Shown piece by piece: positions 40,645 through 47,819 of a stretch of 64,000 nucleotides of DNA. Below the pieces are notes generated by a model. It saw nothing but the letters and a program-made list of their open reading frames with translations, was not told where the DNA came from and ran no database searches. The position numbers were made by a program, and so were the translations under genes. The stretch spans positions 1 to 64,000 of the forward strand of contig NZ_JBHLUH010000074.1 in NCBI RefSeq assembly GCF_042433955.1. Direction: 5' to 3'. The DNA comes from Phytohabitans kaempferiae (GTDB taxonomy: Bacteria; Actinomycetota; Actinomycetes; Mycobacteriales; Micromonosporaceae). Numbering within the stretch: position 1 is the stretch's first letter; each line of letters opens with the position of its first letter.

Positions 40645-41259
40645 TCAAGTTACGGCGCGCAGGTAAAGCTCGACGACCTGGTCGAGCCGCTTGCGATTCG
40701 GAACGAGGACGTTGCCCGGACGGGCCAGCCCGTCGAGAAAGACGAAGGTCATCATCGGGCCGATGAAGAGGCGGGTCGCGAGGTCGAGGTCGACATCACG
40801 GATCACGCCCGCGGCGCGGGCCCGGTCGAGCACGGCCTCGACGCGGGCGAGGAAGCGGGCCGGCACGGTCTCCCGCCAGATCGCGAGCAGCCCCGGGGTG
40901 GTGGCCATCTCCGCGATGAAGATGCGGAAGAGGGCGAGGTAGTCGTCGCTCATGAGGTGGCTGGTCATCACCCAGGCGACCTCGGAGAGCACCTCGCGCA
41001 GGTGCTCGCGGTCGGTCACCGTGCGGTCGGCCAGCAGGGGCGCCCGCTCGTCGAGGGAGGCGACGATGCCGCCGAGCACGTCGACGAGCAGGTCTTCCTT
41101 GCTGCGGAAGTAGACGTAGAGCGTCTGCTTCGACACCCCGGCGCGGGCCGCGATGTGGTCCATGCTCGTGCCGGAGAAGCCGGACTCGAGGAACGCGGCG
41201 AGCGCGCCCTGGCGGATCTGCTCACGCTTGGCCTGGGCACGTCGCGAGTCGAGCTCCAC
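40645..41259 (-). CDS. TetR-family regulator of the lipid operon
   Basis: A 204-residue TetR protein. The DNA-binding helices are 'IRQGALAAFLESGFSGTSMDHIAARAGVSKQTLYVYFRSKEDLL', followed by an all-helical ligand domain ('FRIFIAEMATTPGLLAIWRETVPARFLARVEAVL'). It is the first gene of the operon running to 33630, 21 bp before the diiron gene, so it probably represses its own operon and is released by an acyl-type ligand. The start is GTG. A perfect palindrome 42 bp upstream is the likely operator. Confidence 0.92.
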   Translation of the reverse strand: MELDSRRAQAKREQIRQGALAAFLESGFSGTSMDHIAARAGVSKQTLYVYFRSKEDLLVDVLGGIVASLDERAPLLADRTVTDREHLREVLSEVAWVMTSHLMSDDYLALFRIFIAEMATTPGLLAIWRETVPARFLARVEAVLDRARAAGVIRDVDLDLATRLFIGPMMTFVFLDGLARPGNVLVPNRKRLDQVVELYLRAVT

Positions 41260-41301
41260 GACACCCCCTCGCCCCCGCGGCGGTCGACCGGCCGGTCAAA
41301 C

Positions 41302-41317
41302 CAAACTGTTCAGTTTG
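41302..41317 (-). promoter_or_regulatory. Palindromic TetR operator candidate
   Basis: CAAACTG (41302-41308) and CAGTTTG (41311-41317) form a perfect 7-bp inverted repeat with a 2-bp centre, 42 bp upstream of the tetR GTG. Length and symmetry fit TetR-family operators. The surrounding AT-rich patch is out of character for the window. Confidence 0.65.
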
Positions 41318-41413
41318 ATTCGGAGTGTGATGCTGCCACGCCCTCCCACAGACATCAAGAGCGACCCCTGTCACAACAGTCGCTCCGGTCCCGCGCGCTC
41401 GCCGAGGGCGAGA

Positions 41414-41475
41414 CAGCAAAATCCCTGACTTTGCTGCTTCGAGCGCACTCGGAGACAGCAAAGTCAGGGATTTTG
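41414..41475. repeat. Long palindromic hairpin, TCAGGGA-core repeat, copy 2
   Basis: Perfect 20-bp arms (41417-41436 and 41456-41475) flank a 19-nt loop. The left side holds a complete 23-bp unit (41414-41436, CAGCAA...TTGCTG, complement of the TCAGGGA core). The right side holds an inverted copy lacking the last three bases, the same arrangement as at 29919-29980. It ends 6 bp from the stop of the minus-strand DUF559 gene, so termination is one possible role. Confidence 0.75.
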
Positions 41476-41481
41476 TGTGGA

Positions 41482-42378
41482 TCATGAGCGCGCGCGGCGG
41501 CGGAGCGCTGCCCGCAATTCGGCGACCACGCCGTCGAAGTCGTCACGCAGGCGTTTCGCGGTGACGTGCAGGACCAGCCAGTCGGCGCCCAGCAGGCGGT
41601 TGAGGCGTTGGCGGTCGCGGTGGATCTGGTCCTCGGCGGCGTGCCACAGGCCGTCGTACTCGACCGCCACCTTCTGCTCGGGCCAGGCGAGGTCGACGCG
41701 GGCCAGGAACCGTCCGTCGCGCTCGATGACGTACTGCGTGACCGGCGCCGGCACGCCCGCCAGCACGAGTCGTACCCGCAGTCGGCTCTCCTGCGGCGAC
41801 TCGGCGCCCGGATCGGCGAGAGTGGCTGCCCGCAGCAGCCGCCGCCAGCCGCGATGCCCTCGGCGGTGCCTGGCGTACGCCTCCAGGTCGGTCACCGTCA
41901 CCAACCCACGCCGGATCAGCAGGTCGACGATGACCACGGCCTCGACCAGATCCAGCCACTGGGCGAGATCCCAGCAGGTACGGGCCGGCGTGGTCGCCCG
42001 TACGCCCGCGAGATCACGCACGTCGCCGTCGAGAAGGTCGGCAGCGTGTACGTCGAGGCCGCCGAACGGGCCGAAGCGGACCCCACGCGGGACCACGACC
42101 TGTACCGGTTCGTCGGTCGTGGCGGTGCTCGCGCCGTAGATGGCGGCCGCCGACCTCCCCGCGACCGCGCCGGTGGCCGGGAGCAGGTACCAGCAGACCG
42201 CGAGGCACCGGTGCCGATGGTCGATCGTGAGTGAGGCGTCCGCGTAGACGCCTCGGAACAGCGGCCGCCAGGCGGCGCTGCGCAGTTCGGCGGGGGTCAA
42301 CAGCTTCCCGCGAAGGGCGGTGCGGGCCAGGAAGATCTTGCCGGCCAACTCGGCCGGGCGCCGGGGAGGTCTGGGCAT
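41482..42378 (-). CDS. AbiEi-like / DUF559 nuclease-fold protein (second copy)
   Basis: A 298-residue protein with the same plan as the gene at 51-1040. The N-terminal region has 'LRSAAWRPLFRGVYADASL' and 'TTPARTCWDLAQWLDLVEAVVIVD'. The C-terminal DUF559/Vsr-like domain is 'VDLAWPEQKVAVEYDGLWHAAEDQIHRDRQRLNRLLGADWLVLHVTAKRLRDDFDGVVAELRAAL'. The acidic 'VAVEYDG' strand and the later 'ADWLVLHVTA' strand fit an endonuclease core. No methylase, helicase or toxin is adjacent. Role unknown. Confidence 0.78.
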   Translation of the reverse strand: MPRPPRRPAELAGKIFLARTALRGKLLTPAELRSAAWRPLFRGVYADASLTIDHRHRCLAVCWYLLPATGAVAGRSAAAIYGASTATTDEPVQVVVPRGVRFGPFGGLDVHAADLLDGDVRDLAGVRATTPARTCWDLAQWLDLVEAVVIVDLLIRRGLVTVTDLEAYARHRRGHRGWRRLLRAATLADPGAESPQESRLRVRLVLAGVPAPVTQYVIERDGRFLARVDLAWPEQKVAVEYDGLWHAAEDQIHRDRQRLNRLLGADWLVLHVTAKRLRDDFDGVVAELRAALRRRARS

Positions 42379-42457
42379 CCACTCAGGATCGCCCGCGGTC
42401 CGGCGGGCGCGCCGCCCCGTGCCCGGTGACGTCTCCGTGACGCGGGGCAGTGGCGTG

Positions 42458-42497
42458 CGACACGCCGTGGCCTGCGCGGACGCGGCACGGCGTGTCG
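42458..42497. repeat. 12-bp inverted repeat upstream of the glucan operon
   Basis: Perfect 12-bp arms CGACACGCCGTG (42458-42469) and its complement (42486-42497) flank 16 nt. It lies in the 266-bp divergent gap, about 150 bp before the GT4 start. It may be an operator, a leader hairpin or a bidirectional insulator. The rest of the gap shows no gene. Confidence 0.5.
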
Positions 42498-42644
42498 TCG
42501 CTCACCTTTACACGTCCTCGGAATGCGGGCGAAACACGGATGGCTTTTCCTAGACGTGGTCAATCGGCCACGACTTTCACGCACTGCCGTCACAGGCGCC
42601 GGCTGGCGTAGCCACGTGCCCAATTCGCGTTTAAGGAGAAGAGT

Positions 42645-44048
42645 GTGACCCTGCGGGTCGACCCCACCGACGGCGCCTACCGTCCCTCCCCGACAGTTCC
42701 CACCCTTCAGCAGGCCCGGAACGATACCTTCCCGCAGACCCCGACCCACCGCGGCAGCGCACCCGACGGGCGCCGCCGGATCCTGATGCTCTCCTGGGAG
42801 TACCCGCCCGTCCTCGTTGGTGGCCTGGGTCGGCACGTGCACCACCTCTCCACCTCGCTGGCCGCCGCCGGTCACGAGGTCACCGTCGTCACCCGGCACG
42901 CGCCCGGCGCGCCGCTGGAGGAGTACGCCGAGGGCGTGCGGATCGTCCGCGCTCCCGAGGACCCGCCCGTGTTCCCGCTGGCCACGCCCTCGCTGCTGGC
43001 GTGGACGATGGCGTTCAACCACACGCTGACCCGGGCCGCCCTGCGCGCCACCGAGTCCGGCGAGTACGACGTGATCCACGCCCACGACTGGCTGGTCACG
43101 CACACCGCGATCACGCTCAAGGAGCACCTGGACCTGCCGCTCGTGGCGACCATCCACGCCACCGAGGCGGGCCGGCACCAGGGCTGGCTCCCCGACGAGA
43201 TGAACAAGGCCATCCACTCCGTGGAGTGGTGGCTGGGCCGGGAGGCGGCCCGCGTCGTGGTCTGCTCGGAGTACATGAAGTGGGAGGTCAACCGCCTCTT
43301 CGACCTCCCCACCGAGCGGCTCGACGTGGTGGCCAACGGCGTGGAGACCGACCGCTGGCAGGTGCCTGCGGACGCGGTCGCCAACGCGCGCCGGCGGTTC
43401 GCCGGTGAGGGCCCGCTGCTCACCTTCGCCGGTCGCCTGGTGTACGAGAAGGGCGTGCAGGACCTCATCGCCAGCCTGCCCAAGCTGCGCGACCGCCACC
43501 CCGGCCTGCGCCTGGTGATCGCCGGCGACGGCCCCTACAAGCCGGAGCTGGAGGCGGACATCCACCGCCTCGGCCTGAGCCAGACGGTCACGTTCCCCGG
43601 CTTCCTCGGCGGCACCGACCTGCCCGCCGTGATCGCCGCGTCGGACTGCTTCACGGTGCCGAGCATCTACGAGCCGTTCGGCATGGTGGCGCTGGAGGGC
43701 GCCGCCGCGGGCGCGCCGCTCGCGGTCGCCTCGACCGGCGGGCTCGCCGAGTTCGTCACGCCCGGCATCAACGGCATGACGTTTCCGGCCAAGGACCCGG
43801 ACGCGCTCGCCGACGCGGTGGGCACGCTCCTGGCCGACGCCGACCAGGCCCGTACGATGGCCGACCGCGCCCGCGCGATGGTTCACGAGCGCTACGGCTG
43901 GGCCTCGATCGCGGCACGCACCGCGGCCGTCTACTCCGCGGCCATCGCGCAGGCGCCGGCGTTCAACGCGGCGCAGGCCGAGGCCCGCATGGCGCAGGGG
44001 CGCCCGGCGATCAACATCCGCGAGGGCAACCTCTTGGCGGTCGCCTGA
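42645..44048 (+). CDS. GT4 glycogen-synthase-like glycosyltransferase
   Basis: A 467-residue GT-B retaining glycosyltransferase. After a ~45-residue variable leader comes 'ILMLSWEYPPVLVGGLGRHVHHLSTSLAAAGHEVTVVT', then 'DVIHAHDWLVTHTAITLKEHLDLPLVATIHATEAGR'. The donor half includes 'FAGRLVYEKGVQDLIASLP' and the E-x7-E region 'PSIYEPFGMVALEGAAAG'. It probably extends alpha-1,4-glucan from a nucleotide sugar, as in actinobacterial GlgA/GlgM-type enzymes, since the branching enzyme gene overlaps its stop (TGATG). The GTG start has AAGGAG upstream. Which donor it uses (ADP- or UDP-glucose, and polymer or glucose-1-phosphate acceptor) cannot be told. Confidence 0.88.
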   Translation: MTLRVDPTDGAYRPSPTVPTLQQARNDTFPQTPTHRGSAPDGRRRILMLSWEYPPVLVGGLGRHVHHLSTSLAAAGHEVTVVTRHAPGAPLEEYAEGVRIVRAPEDPPVFPLATPSLLAWTMAFNHTLTRAALRATESGEYDVIHAHDWLVTHTAITLKEHLDLPLVATIHATEAGRHQGWLPDEMNKAIHSVEWWLGREAARVVVCSEYMKWEVNRLFDLPTERLDVVANGVETDRWQVPADAVANARRRFAGEGPLLTFAGRLVYEKGVQDLIASLPKLRDRHPGLRLVIAGDGPYKPELEADIHRLGLSQTVTFPGFLGGTDLPAVIAASDCFTVPSIYEPFGMVALEGAAAGAPLAVASTGGLAEFVTPGINGMTFPAKDPDALADAVGTLLADADQARTMADRARAMVHERYGWASIAARTAAVYSAAIAQAPAFNAAQAEARMAQGRPAINIREGNLLAVA

Positions 44049-45892
44049 TGCTGAGTACCCTCTCCCGGATCAGCGACTTCGATCTCTTCCTCATCGGCCA
44101 GGGCCGGCACGAGCGGCTCTGGGAGGTGCTCGGCGCGCACGTGGAGGGCGCCGGCACGCGGTTCGCGGTCTGGGCGCCGAACGCCCGCGAGGTCCAGGTG
44201 GTCGGCGACTTCACCGGCTGGGAGGGCGTGCCGCTGGAGCGGCTCGGCCTGGGCGGCGTGTGGTCCGGCTTCGTCGACGGCGCCGCGGCCGGCCACCGGT
44301 ACAAGTACCGGATCCACGGCGCCGACGGGCGGTGGGTCGACAAGGCCGACCCGCTCGCCCGGGCCACCGAGGCGCCGCCGCGCACCGCGTCGGTGATCGA
44401 GCAATCCGCCTACGAGTGGGGCGACGCCTCCTGGGTCGCCGCCCGGCGCTCGGACCACCACGCCCGGCCCATGTCGGTGTACGAGGTGCACCTCGGCTCC
44501 TGGCGCCCCGGACTCTCCTATGTGGAGCTGGCCGACCAGCTCGTGGAGTACGTGACCGACCTCGGCTTCACGCACGTCGAGCTGCTGCCGGTCGCCGAGC
44601 ATCCGTACGGCGGCTCGTGGGGCTACCAGGTGACCGGCTACTACGCGCCGACGGCCCGGTTCGGGACGCCGGACGAGTTTCGCCACCTGGTCGACCGCCT
44701 GCACCAGGCCGGTGTCGGCGTACTGCTCGACTGGGTACCGGCGCACTTCCCGAAGGACGAGTGGGCGCTGGCCCGCTTCGACGGCACCTGCCTGTACGAG
44801 CATCCCGACCCGCGGCGGGGCGAGCATCCCGACTGGGGCTCGCTGGTGTTCGACTACGGCCGGTGGGAGGTGCGCAACTTCCTCGTCGCCAACGCGCTGT
44901 ACTGGCTGGAGGAGTTTCACATCGACGGGCTGCGGGTCGACGCGGTCGCCTCGATGCTCTACCTCGACTACTCGCGCGGCTACGGGCAGTGGGAGCCCAA
45001 CGCGTACGGCGGTCGCGAGCACCTGGAGGCGATCGACTTTCTCCGCGAGCTGAACGCGACGGTGTACCGCAATCACCCCGGCGTGGTGATGATCGCCGAG
45101 GAGTCGACCGCGTGGCCCGGCGTCTCCCGCCCGGTCGACTGGGGCGGGCTCGGCTTCGGCCTGAAGTGGAACATGGGCTGGATGCACGACACGCTCGGCT
45201 ACGTGAGCCGCGACCCGGTGCACCGCTCGTACCACCACGACGAGCTGACCTGGCCCGGCGCGTACGCCTTCGACGAGCAGTTCCTGCTGCCGATCAGCCA
45301 CGACGAGGTCGTGCACGGCAAGGGCTCGCTGGTCGGAAAGATGCCGGGCGACCGGTGGCAGAAGCTGGCCGGGCTGCGCGGCTTCCTGGCGTACATGTGG
45401 GCGTTTCCCGGCAAGCAGTTGCTCTTCATGGGCTGCGAGCTGGCCGACGACCGGGAGTGGAGCGAGGCTCGCGGGCTGGACTGGTCGCTGACCGGCGAGG
45501 GCACGCCCGCGCTGCTGCGCGACCTCAACCGGGTCTACCGGGAGTCGCCGGCGCTGTGGGCGCGGGACACCGACCCGGCCGGGTTCGGCTGGATGCGGTA
45601 CGACGACCGGGCCGCCAACGTGGTGTCGTTCCTGCGGCACGCCGACGGGGAGACGCTGGCCTGCGTGGTCAACTTCTCCGGCGTACCGCGGATCGGCCAC
45701 CGGGTCGGGCTGCCCGAGAGCGGCGCGTGGGAAGAGGTCGTCAACACCGACGCGCGCGTGTACGGCGGCTCCGGCGTGGGCAACTTCGGCGTGGTCGAGG
45801 CGGGCGGTGCGCCCGCGGACGGCCAGCGGCACTCGGCGGAGGTGCACGTGGGCCCGTACGCCGCGGTGTGGCTCCGCCGCCGCGCGGCGTAA
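44048..45892 (+). CDS. glgB: 1,4-alpha-glucan branching enzyme
   Basis: A 614-residue GH13 branching enzyme. A CBM48 domain ('GTRFAVWAPNAREVQVVGDFTGWEG') is followed by the catalytic barrel: 'SWGYQVTGYYAPTARFGTPDEF', the nucleophile region 'IDGLRVDAVASMLY', the acid/base glutamate in 'IAEESTAWPGV', and 'SHDEVVHGKGSL'. It introduces alpha-1,6 branches into glycogen. It is shorter than GlgB enzymes with a second N-terminal module (~730 residues). It is coupled to the GT4 synthase gene (1-nt overlap). A hairpin follows. Confidence 0.94.
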   Translation: MLSTLSRISDFDLFLIGQGRHERLWEVLGAHVEGAGTRFAVWAPNAREVQVVGDFTGWEGVPLERLGLGGVWSGFVDGAAAGHRYKYRIHGADGRWVDKADPLARATEAPPRTASVIEQSAYEWGDASWVAARRSDHHARPMSVYEVHLGSWRPGLSYVELADQLVEYVTDLGFTHVELLPVAEHPYGGSWGYQVTGYYAPTARFGTPDEFRHLVDRLHQAGVGVLLDWVPAHFPKDEWALARFDGTCLYEHPDPRRGEHPDWGSLVFDYGRWEVRNFLVANALYWLEEFHIDGLRVDAVASMLYLDYSRGYGQWEPNAYGGREHLEAIDFLRELNATVYRNHPGVVMIAEESTAWPGVSRPVDWGGLGFGLKWNMGWMHDTLGYVSRDPVHRSYHHDELTWPGAYAFDEQFLLPISHDEVVHGKGSLVGKMPGDRWQKLAGLRGFLAYMWAFPGKQLLFMGCELADDREWSEARGLDWSLTGEGTPALLRDLNRVYRESPALWARDTDPAGFGWMRYDDRAANVVSFLRHADGETLACVVNFSGVPRIGHRVGLPESGAWEEVVNTDARVYGGSGVGNFGVVEAGGAPADGQRHSAEVHVGPYAAVWLRRRAA

Positions 45893-45910
45893 CTGCCCGC
45901 GGCGTAGCGG

Positions 45911-45934
45911 GGCGTGGCGAACACGCGCCACGCC
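45911..45934 (+). terminator. Hairpin after glgB
   Basis: Nine-bp perfect arms (45911-45919 and 45926-45934) with a 6-nt loop lie 18 bp after the glgB stop. It may reduce read-through into treZ. Confidence 0.5.
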
Positions 45935-45994
45935 GTGGATCAACCCTCGGGCTAAATCGGGATAAAAACGCGCGCACCGGGCAGGATAAGGACC

Positions 45995-47716
45995 ATGGCC
46001 GAGCTTGCCGTGTGGGCGCCGGAACGGTCCCGCGTGCGCGCCCGCCTGGACGGCGGGCGGGAGGTCGACCTCACCCGGGGCGAGGACGGTTGGTGGCGGG
46101 CGACGGCGCCCACCACCGACTACGCGTTCCTCCTCGACGACGAGGACGAGCCCCTGCCCGACCCGCGCTCGCGCTGGCAGCCGCACGGCGTGCACGGGCC
46201 CAGCCGCGTGTACGACCACTCCGCCTTCCCTTGGACCGACGGCGGCTGGACCGGCCGCGCCCTGCCCGGCAGCGTGCTGTACGAGTTGCACGTCGGCACG
46301 TTCACCCCGGAGGGGACGTTCGACGCGGCGGTGACCCGCCTGGACCACCTGGTCGACCTCGGCGTGACGACGGTCGAGCTGCTCCCGGTGAACGCGTTCA
46401 ACGGCGAGTACAACTGGGGGTACGACGGGGTCTGCTGGTACGCGCCGCACGAGGCGTACGGCGGGCCGGACGGGCTCAAGCGCCTGGTCGACGCCTGCCA
46501 CGCGCGGGGGCTCGGCGTGCTGGTCGACGCGGTCTACAACCACTTCGGCCCCTCCGGCGCGTACGCCCCGCGCTTCGCCCCCTACCTCGCCGAGGGCACC
46601 AACACCTGGGGGCGCTCGCTCAACCTGGACGGCCCGCTCTCCGGCGGCGTGCGGCGGTACGTGATCGACAGCGCGCTCATGTGGCTGCGCGACTACCACG
46701 CCGACGGGCTGCGGCTGGACGCGGTGCACGCGCTGGTCGACCACCGGGCCGTACACCTGCTGGAGGAGCTGGCCGCGGAGGTGGACGCCCTCGCCACGCA
46801 CCTCGGCCGCCCGCTCACGCTGATCGCCGAGTCGGACCTGAACGACCCGCGCCTTGTCACGCCCCGCGAGGCCGGCGGGTACGGCCTGCACGCGCAGTGG
46901 GACGACGACGCGCACCACGCGCTGCACACGCTGCTGACCGGGGAGCGGCAGGGCTACTACGCCGACTTCGGCGGGACCGACTGCCTGGCCGCGGTGCTGG
47001 AGGGGGCCTTCTTCCACGCCGGCACCTGGTCCAGCTTCCGCCAGCGCACGCACGGGCGGCCGGTCGACCGGGAGCGCACGCCGGGGCACCGCTTCGTGGC
47101 GTACCTCCAGAACCACGACCAGATCGGAAACCGGGCGACCGGTGACCGGATCAGCGAGGCGCTCAGCCCCGGGCTGCTGCGCGTCGGCGCGGTACTGCTC
47201 TTCACCTCGCCGTTCACGCCGATGCTCTTCATGGGCGAGGAGTGGGGCGCACGTACCCCCTGGCAGTTCTTCACCAGCCACCCCGAGCCGGAGCTGGCCG
47301 AGGCGGTGGCGGAGGGGCGGCGCCGGGAGTTCGCCGGCCACGGGTGGGGAGGTGGCGAGGTGCCCGACCCGCAGGACCCGATGACGTTCGCCCGCTCCCA
47401 CCTCGACTGGGCCGAGCTGGAGAAGCCCGCCCACCGCGAGCTGTACGACTTCCACCGCGCGCTGATCGCTCTGCGCCGGGCCCACCCCGACCTCGCCGAC
47501 CCGCGGCTCGACCGGGTCGACGCGCGGCCGGGGGACCGGTCGCTGGTCGTGCGGCGCGGCACCGCGGCCGTCGCCGCCAACCTCGCGCCGCATCCCCAGC
47601 GGCTCGCCCTTCCGGCCTCCGCCCGCTCCATCCTGCTGGTCACCGACCCCGGTGTACGAGTGGAGGGCGAGGTCGTGGACCTGCCGGCGGAATCGGCCGC
47701 GGTCGTAGGGATCTGA
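45995..47716 (+). CDS. treZ: Malto-oligosyltrehalose trehalohydrolase
   Basis: A 573-residue GH13 enzyme that releases trehalose from maltooligosyl-trehalose. It has a short N-terminal CBM48-like domain ('AELAVWAPERSRVRARLDG'), then 'YELHVGTFTPEGTFDAAVTRLDHLVDLGVTTVELLPVNAFNGEYNWGYDGVCWYAPHEAYGG'. The catalytic sites are 'ADGLRLDAVHAL', 'LIAESDLNDPRL' and 'QNHDQIGNRATGD'. AAGGA precedes the ATG. TreY, which makes its substrate, is not in the window, so this treZ is separated from its usual partner. Neighbouring synthase and glgB would supply the glucan. Confidence 0.93.
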   Translation: MAELAVWAPERSRVRARLDGGREVDLTRGEDGWWRATAPTTDYAFLLDDEDEPLPDPRSRWQPHGVHGPSRVYDHSAFPWTDGGWTGRALPGSVLYELHVGTFTPEGTFDAAVTRLDHLVDLGVTTVELLPVNAFNGEYNWGYDGVCWYAPHEAYGGPDGLKRLVDACHARGLGVLVDAVYNHFGPSGAYAPRFAPYLAEGTNTWGRSLNLDGPLSGGVRRYVIDSALMWLRDYHADGLRLDAVHALVDHRAVHLLEELAAEVDALATHLGRPLTLIAESDLNDPRLVTPREAGGYGLHAQWDDDAHHALHTLLTGERQGYYADFGGTDCLAAVLEGAFFHAGTWSSFRQRTHGRPVDRERTPGHRFVAYLQNHDQIGNRATGDRISEALSPGLLRVGAVLLFTSPFTPMLFMGEEWGARTPWQFFTSHPEPELAEAVAEGRRREFAGHGWGGGEVPDPQDPMTFARSHLDWAELEKPAHRELYDFHRALIALRRAHPDLADPRLDRVDARPGDRSLVVRRGTAAVAANLAPHPQRLALPASARSILLVTDPGVRVEGEVVDLPAESAAVVGI

Positions 47717-47819
47717 CCGGGGGGAGCGGGGCATCCCCTCGACGGGTCGCACCGGTATCCTCCTACGGTCCTCACGAGCGCACCGGGCACCTCGTGGAGG
47801 AGTCATACGGAAGAGGGCG

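Noticed and set aside
41476..41481. Classical Rho-independent terminator at the 41414-41475 palindrome
   Set aside because: The stem is strong, but no U-tract follows in the direction of the upstream gene. A repeat of unknown role is reported instead.
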